Notes: generated from the letters alone by a model not told the origin. 31,467 nucleotides of DNA from Cloacibacillus sp. (GCF_020860125.1 NZ_JAJBUX010000106.1:1-31467); one strand, 5' to 3'; counted from the stretch's first letter, positions 21,986 to 31,220 are shown. Made by a program: numbers and translations.

Positions 21986-22942
21986 TTATATCAGTTTCCG
22001 CGGCCTGCCGACCGGTTTTTTCTTTTCTCCCGTCAGTATTTCGCAGGCATATACCGCGGCGTGTTCGTAGAAGGGAGCCAGTGTCTGGCGGAAGGGATGT
22101 TCGCCGCGCCAGAAGGGGAAGTCGTTCATCACGTCGAGCGCGGCGGCGCGGCGGCCCTCCTGCTCCACGCGCTCGCAGGAGAACTCGCCGCCGCGGAACC
22201 AGTCTTCGCCGGCAGAGGGCTCTTCGTCGTGGATGACGGAGCTCATCTCCGCCGCCTCCGCTCCCCCCGAAAGCTCGCCCTCAGATACCCACTCGTAGTC
22301 CGCGCCGGACTCTTCCGCAAGTTCGCCCTCCTGGGCGTTCTCAAGGGTCAGCAGGTTTATAAGCGACTCTTTATCCAGGCCGCGCAGTTTCAGCAGCAGG
22401 AAGGGATCGTCTTCGAGCTCCTCGCCAAGTATCAGGAGAACCGCGATTATATGTTTACAGGGCGAGGCGTCGTCGGGACAGGTGCACTTGAAACGGCGCA
22501 GCGCCTCCCGCGTCGGGAACAGCGGCGTCCCCGCCTCCTTGAAGATCGTCTCGATCTCTTCCGGCATCTCCCCCGCCAGCAGCTTCGCGGCCAAAGCGGC
22601 GCTCTCCCGGAAACGGAAGAGTATCAGCTCGCGGGCCTCCGATGAGACCGTCTCGAAGCCGAAGCGTATCTGATAGGGCGTCTTACGCGAGCCTTGCACA
22701 AAGGCCGTCACCAGCCCCGGCTCCAACTGGATGTTGACGACCTGTCCCTTGCGGGCGTAGCTCTTGCCGCGCGCGAGCCTGCCGGAGTCGATACACCGTT
22801 CCATGACCTCGACCCAGCGGCGCGACCACCAGTTCGAGCCGTAGACGTGGCCGCGCGCCGTGCGCGACTTGATCCCGCACTTTGTCTCACGCGGCTTTCT
22901 ATACTTATAAAATTTTTCTTCGCGTTCAAATGAAGACATCAT
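21986..22942 (-). CDS. SWIM zinc-finger protein
   Basis: Cytoplasmic protein of 318 residues with a SWIM zinc finger: CTCPDDASPCKH at about 153-164 (Cys153, Cys155, Cys162, His164; pattern CxC...CxH). SWIM fingers bind DNA or partner proteins. The N-terminal part has GHVYGSNWWSRRWVEVMER, found in SWIM proteins that travel with SNF2-family ATPases. The ATG overlaps the stop of the upstream SNF2 gene in an ATGA junction, so the two are translated together and probably act in one complex. The C-terminal third is acidic and ends in a basic tail GEKKKPVGRPRKLI that resembles an AT-hook. The role in nucleic-acid metabolism is inferred. Confidence 0.87.
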   Translation of the reverse strand: MMSSFEREEKFYKYRKPRETKCGIKSRTARGHVYGSNWWSRRWVEVMERCIDSGRLARGKSYARKGQVVNIQLEPGLVTAFVQGSRKTPYQIRFGFETVSSEARELILFRFRESAALAAKLLAGEMPEEIETIFKEAGTPLFPTREALRRFKCTCPDDASPCKHIIAVLLILGEELEDDPFLLLKLRGLDKESLINLLTLENAQEGELAEESGADYEWVSEGELSGGAEAAEMSSVIHDEEPSAGEDWFRGGEFSCERVEQEGRRAAALDVMNDFPFWRGEHPFRQTLAPFYEHAAVYACEILTGEKKKPVGRPRKLI

Positions 22943-25900
22943 ATGTTGTCCACCGCCTCTCTCTCCAGCGAGAAGAGCTCGTGCAGGTCGCTGTCGCTGA
23001 GATCGGAGAGCCAGCTCTCACCGGTGCCGACAAGCATATTGGCAAGTTCCCGCTTCGCCTCGATCAGCGATTCGATCTTTTCCTCCAGCGTGCCTCGGCA
23101 GCAGAAATAATGCACCTGTACGTTGTTCTGCTGTCCGATGCGGTATGCGCGGTCGACGGCCTGCTGTTCCACGGCGGGATTCCACCAGCGGTCGAACATG
23201 ACGACGTGGTTGGCGCGCGTGAGGTTCAGCCCCGTGCCTCCCGCCTTGAGCGAGAGGACGAAGAAGGGAGGTCCCTCTTCCTCCTCCTGGAAGCGCCGCA
23301 CCATCTCGTCTCGCTTTTCACGCGGCACGCCGCCATGCAGGAAGAGCGCCTCGCGGCCGAAGGTCTCCTGGATGAATTTTTTGAGCAGTTCACCCATTTC
23401 GGCATACTGCGTAAAGATAAGCGCGCGGTCTCCCGCGGCAAGCATCTCTTCCGCGATCTCCGCGAGGCGCGCGAGCTTCCCCGAACGGTTGTCGATCTCT
23501 GATTTATCCTTCAAATACAGCAGCGGATGGTCGCAGATCTGCTTCAGCGCCGTAATCGCGCCGAGCACGACCCCCTTGCGCCTGATGCCCTCCGTGCCCT
23601 CGATCTCGCGTTCAAGCGAGGAGGTGACGGCGCTGTAGAGCGTCGCCTGCTCGCGCGAGAGCGGGCAGAACTCTTTGCTCTCGATCTTCTCCGGCAGGTC
23701 GCTGATGATCTCTTTATCGGTCTTCAGGCGGCGCAGGATGAAGGGGGCGGTCATGCGCCGTACCCTGTCCATCGCCTTCTTCTCCCCCGCCTGCACGGGG
23801 CGCAGTATCTCGCGCGAGAAACGCGCGCGGTTCGGCATGAGGCCGGGCATGAGAAATTCCATTATCGACCACATGTCGCCGACATGATTCTCCACGGGCG
23901 TGCCCGTCAGCGCGATGTGCCAGTCGGCGCGGACAGAACGCGCGGCGCGCGACTGGCAGGTGTCCGGGTTCTTGATATTCTGGGCCTCATCGAGGATTAT
24001 CCCCGCCCATTCCACCTTTGAAAACAGCGAATTGTCGCGGTAAAGCAGCGAGTATGAGGAGATGACGAGCGTCTCCGCGAGGGCTTCGTCGGTGAATACA
24101 TTCTTTTTGTTCCGCTTCATGCCGTGGTGTATGAGGGTCTTTGTCCCGGGAATGAAGCGCTCAGTTTCCCGCCGCCAGTTTTCCATAACCGAGGTGGGGC
24201 AGATAAGCAGTACGGGGCGGCGCTCACCCACAAGCCGCAGGTTCCTGATGAGGGCCAGGGTCTGCACGGTCTTGCCCAGCCCCATGTCGTCGGCGAGGCA
24301 GGCGCCCATTCCAAGCCGCACAAGCCGCGCGAGCCAGGCCAGCCCCTTCGCCTGATAGGGGCGCAGCTGCCCGGCGAAGCCCTCCGGAGCCGCCATCTCT
24401 TCAAGCGGTTCCGTACCGAGAAGCAGCGAACGGACGTTAGCGAGCCATGGCGAACCCGTCACCTCTGAGAGCGGCGCGTCCATATGCTCCTGCCGCAGCG
24501 AGGAGAGGAGCGCCTCTTTCCGTTCTATCTTGTCGGGAAGTTTTTTAAGCGCCGCCGTGATCTTCTCCACTTCGTCGCGGTAAAGGATCACCCAGCGGCC
24601 GCGGATATTGGTGAGCGGAGTCTTGAGCTCCGTGAGCATCACCAGCTCCTCTTCGGTTAGGATATCGTCGCCGAGCGCCACGGACCAATCTACGTCAAGC
24701 ATGTCGGAGAGCTGCATCCTGCCGCCCGGCGCGAAGGAGTCCTCGTCGTGGAGGTTGGCGCGCACCGAGAGGCGTGGGCGGTCTGATATCTGTCCCCAGG
24801 TAGAGGGGAACTGCACCTGTATGCCCTGGTCCATTATCGAGGGCAGATGATTCTGTAAAAAGTCGAATAAATTATCAATCGTAAGATGACACTCGCAGGG
24901 ATAGGGGACCTCCAGGCTCTCCGCGATGTACGGCACGCGCGTCGCGAGGTGCCCCAGTATCTGCAGCATATAGCGGCGCGGGTTCGTCTGCGTATGCTCG
25001 AACCAGCCGCGTTCGGCCTCCGCCGGGCTCCATACGCGCTCCGCCGGTATCACCAGGCTCGGGTCCTGCGTTGACTGGAGGTGCCAAGAGAGGGTCCAGC
25101 TCCGTTCCCCCTCGCCGATCGGCTCCTCAAGACGCATAAAGAGACGCCACGGCTGCGCGGTGACGGCCTTCAGCGAGTCGGCCCAGGCGCGAATCTGCGG
25201 ATAGAGCGAGGCCATCTCCTCGTTCCACTTTATGAGCGGCGCTTTCTGCCAGATCAGCGAGCGCAGCCATATCTCATGTGGATTGCCGGCGTTGACCCGG
25301 CGTCCACGGTCCGCCGCGCCCTGCTGTGAAGAGCGAATAAGCATATCGGTCATGGATTCGAGCAGCAGCATCGCGCCCGCGTGCTTTGAGCGCGGAGCCT
25401 CAAGAGGTTCACCCGCCGAAAAGGCACAGAGCACCGGCGGCATCGCGGCCGCGAAGGATGAAAATTCGTCCTGGTATTTAGCGAGGATTATCGGTCTCCA
25501 CTGGGAGACGAAGCTGTCGCCGTGGGGCTCCATATCGGGAATATAGGTCCCGCGCTGTACAAGCACCGCGGCGTATTCCAGCGCGCGGCACATAAATTTC
25601 AAATCGTCGGCAAAGAGAAGCCCGGGAAACGAAAGGCGTTCGCCGCTCTCGCGGATTATCCGCAGAAGCTGGGTAAATTCCGTGAAACTGAGGACAAGGG
25701 CCTCTACATAATAGGTGACGAGAGCCGGAGGCTCTCCTGAATCGTGGATCTCCCCCAGTATCGGGCTCGAGGGCAGCGGGAACTTTCCGCGCGCCGGCAG
25801 CAGCAGCGATACTGTAGGAGCCTCCTCCGCGGGGGCTTTGCGTCCGCCGCGGAGACCGAACGCCCGAAGTGCGGCGCGGAGCTGCGGCGGCTTCGCCCCC

Positions 25901-26016
25901 CACGGCAGCATGCGGCACCCCTCTTTTTCCCTGCTCCGCAGCCGCCTGTTTTCAAAAGAGCATTCGCCCCACAGATAAATCAGATCTTGTTCAAATGCCG
26001 TATGGAGAATTAACAT
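22939..26016 (-). CDS. SNF2/Rad54-family helicase-like ATPase
   Basis: DNA-dependent ATPase of the SNF2 family, 1025 residues, expected to move on duplex DNA and remodel bound protein. The N-terminal 500 residues form the less conserved accessory region found in bacterial SWI/SNF proteins. The ATPase core starts near residue 560 with the Q/I motifs YQAKGLAWLARL and LADDMGLGKTVQT (about 573-585), then DEAQ near 673, SYSLLYRD, LTGTPVENH, and the second RecA lobe with ALIFTQYAEMGELL, FVLSLKAGGTGLNLT and QQAVDRAYRIGQ (about 953). All helicase motifs look intact. It is co-transcribed with the SWIM protein, 4-bp overlap. A weak GAGGT precedes the ATG 26016. Host role (transcription or repair) is unknown; RapA-like recycling is one possibility. 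Confidence 0.93.
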   Translation of the reverse strand: MLILHTAFEQDLIYLWGECSFENRRLRSREKEGCRMLPWGAKPPQLRAALRAFGLRGGRKAPAEEAPTVSLLLPARGKFPLPSSPILGEIHDSGEPPALVTYYVEALVLSFTEFTQLLRIIRESGERLSFPGLLFADDLKFMCRALEYAAVLVQRGTYIPDMEPHGDSFVSQWRPIILAKYQDEFSSFAAAMPPVLCAFSAGEPLEAPRSKHAGAMLLLESMTDMLIRSSQQGAADRGRRVNAGNPHEIWLRSLIWQKAPLIKWNEEMASLYPQIRAWADSLKAVTAQPWRLFMRLEEPIGEGERSWTLSWHLQSTQDPSLVIPAERVWSPAEAERGWFEHTQTNPRRYMLQILGHLATRVPYIAESLEVPYPCECHLTIDNLFDFLQNHLPSIMDQGIQVQFPSTWGQISDRPRLSVRANLHDEDSFAPGGRMQLSDMLDVDWSVALGDDILTEEELVMLTELKTPLTNIRGRWVILYRDEVEKITAALKKLPDKIERKEALLSSLRQEHMDAPLSEVTGSPWLANVRSLLLGTEPLEEMAAPEGFAGQLRPYQAKGLAWLARLVRLGMGACLADDMGLGKTVQTLALIRNLRLVGERRPVLLICPTSVMENWRRETERFIPGTKTLIHHGMKRNKKNVFTDEALAETLVISSYSLLYRDNSLFSKVEWAGIILDEAQNIKNPDTCQSRAARSVRADWHIALTGTPVENHVGDMWSIMEFLMPGLMPNRARFSREILRPVQAGEKKAMDRVRRMTAPFILRRLKTDKEIISDLPEKIESKEFCPLSREQATLYSAVTSSLEREIEGTEGIRRKGVVLGAITALKQICDHPLLYLKDKSEIDNRSGKLARLAEIAEEMLAAGDRALIFTQYAEMGELLKKFIQETFGREALFLHGGVPREKRDEMVRRFQEEEEGPPFFVLSLKAGGTGLNLTRANHVVMFDRWWNPAVEQQAVDRAYRIGQQNNVQVHYFCCRGTLEEKIESLIEAKRELANMLVGTGESWLSDLSDSDLHELFSLEREAVDNI

Positions 26017-26069
26017 AAAAAAACCTCGTTTACTGCCTTCACAGCCCTAAAAACACAAACGGGGACGAC

Positions 26070-26094
26070 TAAAAAGATGCCGCGCCCTCCGGCA
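26070..26094 (-). terminator. Intrinsic terminator of the nucleoside-kinase gene
   Basis: ATGCCG (26076-26081) and CGGCAT (26089-26094) form a 6-bp stem around a 7-nt loop. On the minus strand it is followed by C and T5 (complement of 26070-26074). It begins three bases past the stop codon at 26097, ahead of the SNF2 gene. Confidence 0.75.
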
Positions 26095-26096
26095 TA

Positions 26097-27752
26097 TCAT
26101 TCGAAACAGCTGCCGCCGATAAACTCCCTCAAAACGGAGAGGTTCGGCACGTCGTCCGAGGGGATTACCGGAACATATTCAAGAAGCGACAAAAGACGCG
26201 TCGCCTCGCCATAGACGGGGGACTCCTCCTTCACCGTCTTCAGAAGCGGCGTGACGTAGCCCTTCAGCACCGGCACCTCGTAGGCCAGAGAGGTGTTGAA
26301 AAGCGTGTCGGCATATTCCTGATAGGGGAATATGTGGCGGTGCGAGCCGCGCACCACCGAGGGCCACTGCGCAAGAGTCGCCTCTGCGGAGTGACCGCGC
26401 GTCCGCGCGTCGCGAACCAGGCGGCGCAGCAGCCGCGTGTCCGTAGTACCGATGCGGTTGTGGAAATCTATATTGGTGCCCGTGAGCGGACAGATGAATA
26501 TTTTATACTTTTTATCCGCGGGGATGCTCTCCGTGAGCCTTTCGTTGAGGCCGTGGATACCCTCGATGACGAGAAGCTCGTCCGGCGAAAGACGCATCTT
26601 GTACCCCTTCGTGCGCTTGCCGGCGATAAAGTCAAATTTTGGGATGTCGACCTCCTCGCCCGCGAGCAGCGCCGCGATCTGTTCGTTGATCAGCTCCAGA
26701 TCAAGCGCCTCCAGCGCCTCGAAGTCGGGCTTTCCGTCACGGTCAAGCGGCGTGCGCTCTCGGTCCACAAAATAATTGTCAAGTTCAAGCGTCGCCGACT
26801 TTATCCCCGAGGAGAGCAGCTGCACGCGCAGACGGCGCGACGAGGTCGTCTTGCCGGAGCTTGAGGGTCCCGCGAGGCAAAGGAGCCTCACCTCGGGGCG
26901 CGCCTCGATCCGCGCCGCGGTGTTGCTGAGCAGCTTCGTATGCAGCGCTTCGCAGACCATGATCATATCGCGCGCGCGTCCCTCGGTGACCTGCTGATGG
27001 ATACCGGCCATCGTGCTTATATCAAGATTCTTGAGCCAGTCGGTATGGCTGTCAATGAGCCGGAAGAGGCGCGGCGATTCGACAAAGGCCATCGTCTTCG
27101 TCGGATCGGCGAAGGTCGGCCCGGAGAGGAAAATCCCGCCGCCGTAGCAGCGCAGCTCAAAGGTGGGGGTGATCGCCGCGCAGTCGGCGAGCGCGCCTCC
27201 GAAGAAATCATATACGCCGCAGCAGTTGTAAAGGATGACGGGGTCGCTGCCGGTGAACTGGAGCAAATGCTCTTTATCCTCGTATTTCTGCGCGTGCATC
27301 ATCGCGCGCGCCACGTCTATCGGGAAGATCTCGCGCATTATCGGCTCACACTCCGCCACCATCCGGCGCATCTCCGATTCAAGCTCGCGGCATAAATCCT
27401 CCGTGATCTCACCGTCGGGCGATTCATAATAATATGAATAGGACATCGACTGCGTGAGATGGAGGCGTATCCCCTTCAGCCGCGTCGCCGCCGAGGTGAG
27501 CAGGAAGGAGAGGGTGCAGATATAGACCTCGATGCCCTCTATGCTGTCCGTCGTGATGAACTCCACAAAAGAATCCATAACGATCTCCCACGACAGCGGC
27601 CGCTGCACGCGGTTGACGCGGCAGGCGACGACATTTTTCCTCTTCGGAAAATCTATCTTTTCAAGAGCCTCACGCGCGGTGACCGGCTTCTCAAATATAA
27701 GCGGATCTCTGTCCTTAAATTTTATCTCTATGCTCAAGCTGTTTTCCCCCAT
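26097..27752 (-). CDS. Uridine kinase-like nucleoside kinase with N-terminal TGS-like domain
   Basis: Predicted cytoplasmic P-loop nucleoside kinase of 551 residues. The N-terminal 70 residues look like a TGS/ubiquitin-type domain (IEIKFKDRDPLIFEKPVTAR, then REALEKI and VNRVQRPLSW), followed by a region related to the second domain of threonyl-tRNA synthetase (residues 75-260). The kinase domain follows, with Walker A GPSSSGKTTSSRRL near 296, DNYF at about 329 and a uridine-kinase-type FICPLTGTNIDFHNRIGTTD, then DARTRGHSAE. This three-part fusion is known in Firmicutes, Synergistota and relatives. Its substrate is uncertain. The start lacks a good ribosome-binding site, so the ATG at 27752 is less secure. 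It ends at an intrinsic terminator. Confidence 0.9.
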   Translation of the reverse strand: MGENSLSIEIKFKDRDPLIFEKPVTAREALEKIDFPKRKNVVACRVNRVQRPLSWEIVMDSFVEFITTDSIEGIEVYICTLSFLLTSAATRLKGIRLHLTQSMSYSYYYESPDGEITEDLCRELESEMRRMVAECEPIMREIFPIDVARAMMHAQKYEDKEHLLQFTGSDPVILYNCCGVYDFFGGALADCAAITPTFELRCYGGGIFLSGPTFADPTKTMAFVESPRLFRLIDSHTDWLKNLDISTMAGIHQQVTEGRARDMIMVCEALHTKLLSNTAARIEARPEVRLLCLAGPSSSGKTTSSRRLRVQLLSSGIKSATLELDNYFVDRERTPLDRDGKPDFEALEALDLELINEQIAALLAGEEVDIPKFDFIAGKRTKGYKMRLSPDELLVIEGIHGLNERLTESIPADKKYKIFICPLTGTNIDFHNRIGTTDTRLLRRLVRDARTRGHSAEATLAQWPSVVRGSHRHIFPYQEYADTLFNTSLAYEVPVLKGYVTPLLKTVKEESPVYGEATRLLSLLEYVPVIPSDDVPNLSVLREFIGGSCFE

Positions 27753-27898
27753 TTACTGGTGAATTGCCGGACATTAAACTTCATCTAAGCATTTTAACAT
27801 AATCGAGGCGGAAGTGCACCACCCGCCGCGTTTTTTAATTACTTTCCCCTATTTTTTGTGCAAAACTAAAAAATACATAAATCCCGCATCCCCGAAGG

Positions 27899-28106
27899 AA
27901 ATCGGCGTTTAGACGTGTTGGATGCTAAATAACCTGCCCCTGAGTACCGGAGCCGTATTTTAATACGTCGATTGCAAGGCAATGTCCCCGCCACAGGACG
28001 GGGACATTTTCAAATTATCAATATTGCCGCAGCATGCGGATGCGCCTGCCGCAGGATTTTATGGCCTTGTTGAGCTAAGTCAGCGGCGCGTATAAACGCC
28101 GATTTA
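27899..28106. repeat. Long inverted-repeat element, copy 2, with internal hairpins
   Basis: Outer arms beginning AAATCGGCGTTTA (27899-27911, matched by the complement of 28094-28106) enclose about 180 bp. Inside is a perfect 10-bp hairpin AATGTCCCCG/CGGGGACATT (27981-27990 with 27999-28008), followed by TTTC. The right arm matches 4660-4687. The element fills the 362-bp gap 27753-28114, which has no gene. The right end stops 8 bp from the cyclophilin stop codon. Confidence 0.65.
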
Positions 28107-28114
28107 CGCCGATT

Positions 28115-28678
28115 TTATTTGATAATGACCTTCTCCATAACTACCTTTTTCAGCGGCCTGTCCATCGAGTCCGTCGGCAGCTTGCCGATCTTCTCTACGA
28201 CGTCCATCCCCTCCACGACCTGTCCGAAGATCGCGTGCTTACCGTCTAGCCAGGGCGTCGGGACGAGGGTGATGAAGAACTGTGATCCGCCGGTGTTGGG
28301 ACCGGCGTTGGCCATCGAGAGGATACCGGGCCTGTCGTGCTTGAGCCCCTTACCGAACTCGTCGGGGATCGTGTAACCGGGGCCGCCGGTACCGTTGCCC
28401 TTAGGGCAGCCGCCCTGGATCATGAACTGGTCGATGACGCGGTGGAAAGAGAGCCCGTTGTAGTAGCCCTTCTCCGCGAGGTCGACAAAGTTCTTCACCG
28501 TCTTGGGGGCAAGGTCGTTGAAGAGTTCAATTTTGAAGGCGCCGTAGTTCGTCTCAAAGGTGGCTACCTGACGTTTCGGCGCGGCCTCGGCGGCGTCGGC
28601 CGCCTCCGCCTGCTTCGCCGCGAAGGGGAACATCACCGCCGCGGCGACCATTGCGCTGAGTGCTAATATTTTCATCAT
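28115..28678 (-). CDS. Peptidyl-prolyl cis-trans isomerase, cyclophilin type (periplasmic)
   Basis: Protein-folding enzyme that isomerises Xaa-Pro bonds, here predicted periplasmic. After a signal peptide (MMKILALSAMVAAAVMFPFA, cleavage near AEA-AD) the cyclophilin fold shows NYGAFKIELFNDLAPKTVKN, FHRVIDQFMIQGG (catalytic arginine in the FHR block), GPNTGGSQFFITL and WLDGKHAIFGQVVEG. The family length is normal. Three successive ATGs (28681, 28678, 28675) stand 3, 6 and 9 bases after GGAGG (28685-28689). The middle or last is most plausible; a longer frame to 28756 lacks a ribosome-binding site and would spoil the signal peptide. No operon partner is evident. Confidence 0.93.
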   Translation of the reverse strand: MMKILALSAMVAAAVMFPFAAKQAEAADAAEAAPKRQVATFETNYGAFKIELFNDLAPKTVKNFVDLAEKGYYNGLSFHRVIDQFMIQGGCPKGNGTGGPGYTIPDEFGKGLKHDRPGILSMANAGPNTGGSQFFITLVPTPWLDGKHAIFGQVVEGMDVVEKIGKLPTDSMDRPLKKVVMEKVIIK

Positions 28679-28808
28679 CATAATCCTCCGTTTTTCGAGC
28701 CGCCGACCATACGCGCCACCCGCTTGACCGGCAGAAAAAGGCGCCGGAACGGGCAAAACGCTCTGATCGGAGGTCCCTTAGTTTTATCTTGGCAATTTTA
28801 CCATATTT

Positions 28809-29714
28809 TTATATGAATTTTATTTTTACACGGCACTCCTTAAGGAACCCGACCGGCAGATATGACATCTTCGCCGCGCGCAACCCCGGGTCGTTCATAT
28901 CCTCTTCGCGGTTGACGATCTCAAGCTCCGGATGAAGCTCGACGATATGCGAAAGGAACTCCTTGTTTATCACCTGATAGGCGGCACCGTACTCGAGGCT
29001 CGCCTTCTCATAATGGACGACGAGCATGTCGCCCACGAGCTCCCCGATAGTGTAGGCGACGATCTGGTCCTTTATCTTGACCACGCCTCCGCACAAATTG
29101 GGGATGCGGTGCCAGTTCTGCAGTATCTTCTGTATCCCATGGTTCTCCTGCATGAGCCCCGCCGTCGTGCCGCAGTTGTTCACCTGGCACCACGAATACT
29201 GGAAGTCCACCACCTCCGGCAGCAGAGCGTCCGTCATCGGCTCATAAACATAATCGTAGTTCTTTCGGAACTGGTTGACGCGGTTGCGTTTTTTCATATA
29301 TTTATTTCCCGCGAGCGTCGCCAAATCCCGTATGTTGTAGAGGTACTCCCATGTGCCGCGGTCGTCCACCACCTCGACGTCCGCATTTCCGGCAAGCTCG
29401 GAACACCATATCTCGGCAAGTTTCTCGGGGACAAGGAAAAACTCCATCTCATCTCCGTAGCGCTCGCGCAGTATCCGCGGCCAGTCATCGCGCCGCCAGT
29501 TTCCCACCGGCGCGAGATCGGCGAGCCCCACATTGCTCTGGTGCAGCCAATAAAGATCCGTGCTTTCATCATAGGCGAGCTTCGTTCCGAAGTCCGCGCC
29601 CAAGCTCCATATCACCGGGAAACAATAGTCCGAGGTGCGCTGTTCGCACATATTCCAGTGTGCGATATATCTTGGCGCCTCTTCCAGCGTTATCTCCTGA
29701 AAATTCAAATCCAA
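28809..29714 (-). CDS. DUF2156 (GNAT-fold) protein
   Basis: Protein of 301 residues belonging to the DUF2156 family, which has a GNAT-type acyltransferase fold related to the C-terminal domain of phosphatidylglycerol lysyltransferases. Landmarks are YLYNIRDLATLAGNKYMKKR, NRVNQFRKNYDYVYEPMT, AYTIGELVGDMLVVHYEKAS and EEDMNDPGLRAAKMSYLPVG. No membrane domain is attached, so the free-standing form is likely cytoplasmic. The substrate is unknown. The start is TTG 29714, supported by GGAGGT (29722-29727) seven bases upstream. It is divergent from the TPR gene at 29896 with a 181-bp spacer. Confidence 0.88.
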   Translation of the reverse strand: MDLNFQEITLEEAPRYIAHWNMCEQRTSDYCFPVIWSLGADFGTKLAYDESTDLYWLHQSNVGLADLAPVGNWRRDDWPRILRERYGDEMEFFLVPEKLAEIWCSELAGNADVEVVDDRGTWEYLYNIRDLATLAGNKYMKKRNRVNQFRKNYDYVYEPMTDALLPEVVDFQYSWCQVNNCGTTAGLMQENHGIQKILQNWHRIPNLCGGVVKIKDQIVAYTIGELVGDMLVVHYEKASLEYGAAYQVINKEFLSHIVELHPELEIVNREEDMNDPGLRAAKMSYLPVGFLKECRVKIKFI

Positions 29715-29895
29715 GCAAATTACCTCCGAGGTGTTATTTACCTTTCTTGAAATTATTACTCAATACCGTAGATAAGAATATACGTTTTCTACGAAAACTG
29801 CCATAGCAAAAAAGCATATATCTGATAAAATTTTGTTAAATACGCGAGAGGCATGCGTGACATTATAACGATTATATTAAGGAAGGCACACATAC

Positions 29896-31173
29896 ATGAA
29901 AAACGAAGAAAATATTGACGGCGAAAATATAAAGTGTCCCGATATCGTACCCGAAGAGCAGAAGGGCATGACCGAAGAGGAGCTTGAATGGAGCGTAAAA
30001 AACCCGCCGCGTCCAAAGGTCCCGAAATATGTCTTTATCGCCCTGGCGCTGATCCTCCTCGTAGCCTTCGGCGGGGGAAGCTGGTGGTACTACAGGAAAA
30101 ACGTGCTCCCTGAGAAATACTACCTGCGCGCCACGACGCTCATGAAAGACAAGCAGTATGCCAGGGCCGAGGAGCTCTACCGCCGGATAATGAAGATCCG
30201 CCCCGAGAGGCGCGACGTCCTCTACAACATCGCCTACTGCAAAGAGGAGACCGGCGAGACGGCGGAGGCGATAAAATATTATGAGGAGCACCTAAAAACC
30301 GCCAAAAACGACACCAAGGCGATGACGCGCCTCGGCTGGCTCTATATGAAGGGCGGCGAATATGAGCAGGCGCTTAAGTGGCTCAAGGAGGCGGCCTCCC
30401 GCGATAAAAAGAATGACGAGCTCTGGCGGCTCACCGCTGAGGCGGCGGTAAAGGCCGGCGACGGCGAGGAGGCCGGCAAAGCCTGGTCGCACATCGCAAC
30501 GCTCTGCAAAGAGCCAGACAAGATCATGGCCTGCGGCAAGAAGCTGCTAGCGCTCAAAGATTACCGACGCGCGCTCGACGTATACGCCCTCGCGGCGAAG
30601 GCGGCTCCGGACGACAAGCGGCCGCTGCACGGAATGAGCGCCGCCAGGGCGATGCTCGGCCTGCCGACAGAGGCAAAATTCGTCATCAAGCCGGGAGAAT
30701 CGCTCGGCCTTATAAAGCTGGACGCCTCCAAAGAGGAGGTCAAAGAAGAGATGGGCGGCAGAGCGCCCGACGCCAAGATTTTCGGCCTCGTCGGCGGCAA
30801 ATCGATGATGGCCGACCACCCCGTCGAGATCTGGCTCTATAACGAGGGCGACCCTCAGCGTGAGCTGCGTGTGATATTCATCTCCGGCAAAGTCAACGAG
30901 ATAGAGACCGCCTCGCCGCTCTACAAGACGGAAGAGGGGCTCGGCCTGTCAAACTTCCTGCTCGCGAAAAACACCGATAAGATAAAGTGGCGCAAAGAGG
31001 CGCGCAACAGCGCGCTGGTATGTCTGGCGAAGGGCGGCGGCCTCACCTTCTTCGCCTCCGGGCTCAACGAGGCGGGCACCGAGGCGAAGTACAAACGCCT
31101 GCGCGTGCACCACGGAGAGGTCAGCATCGACAACGTCGACGGCTTTTCGCTTATGAGGCTCGGCAGCAGATAA
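29896..31173 (+). CDS. Membrane-anchored TPR protein
   Basis: Protein of 425 residues with a cytoplasmic, acidic first 40 residues, a single membrane helix at about 44-66 (YVFIALALILLVAFGGGSWW) and a periplasmic remainder. TPR repeats run from about 75 to 265, for example KQYARAEELYRRIMKIRPER and YEQALKWLKEAASRDKKNDE. A C-terminal module (about 275-425) has the pattern LDASKEEVKEEMG, a gap, VIFISGKVNEIETASPLYKT and EEGLGLSN, matching a small domain of unknown role found in envelope proteins that share a TxxGhxxGS motif. TPRs suggest a scaffold in envelope assembly. AAGGAAGG precedes the ATG. RecQ follows on the same strand 74 bases later, with its own promoter candidate. Confidence 0.85.
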   Translation: MKNEENIDGENIKCPDIVPEEQKGMTEEELEWSVKNPPRPKVPKYVFIALALILLVAFGGGSWWYYRKNVLPEKYYLRATTLMKDKQYARAEELYRRIMKIRPERRDVLYNIAYCKEETGETAEAIKYYEEHLKTAKNDTKAMTRLGWLYMKGGEYEQALKWLKEAASRDKKNDELWRLTAEAAVKAGDGEEAGKAWSHIATLCKEPDKIMACGKKLLALKDYRRALDVYALAAKAAPDDKRPLHGMSAARAMLGLPTEAKFVIKPGESLGLIKLDASKEEVKEEMGGRAPDAKIFGLVGGKSMMADHPVEIWLYNEGDPQRELRVIFISGKVNEIETASPLYKTEEGLGLSNFLLAKNTDKIKWRKEARNSALVCLAKGGGLTFFASGLNEAGTEAKYKRLRVHHGEVSIDNVDGFSLMRLGSR

Positions 31174-31211
31174 AAACACAAACCGGCCTATAACGCTTCC
31201 GCTTTTTACTG

Positions 31212-31220
31212 TGCTATACT
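31212..31220 (+). promoter_or_regulatory. Candidate extended -10 promoter of recQ
   Basis: TGC-TATACT (31212-31220) is an extended -10 element about 27 bp before the recQ start. No -35 box was found at the usual distance. Read-through from the TPR gene is an alternative. Confidence 0.45.
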
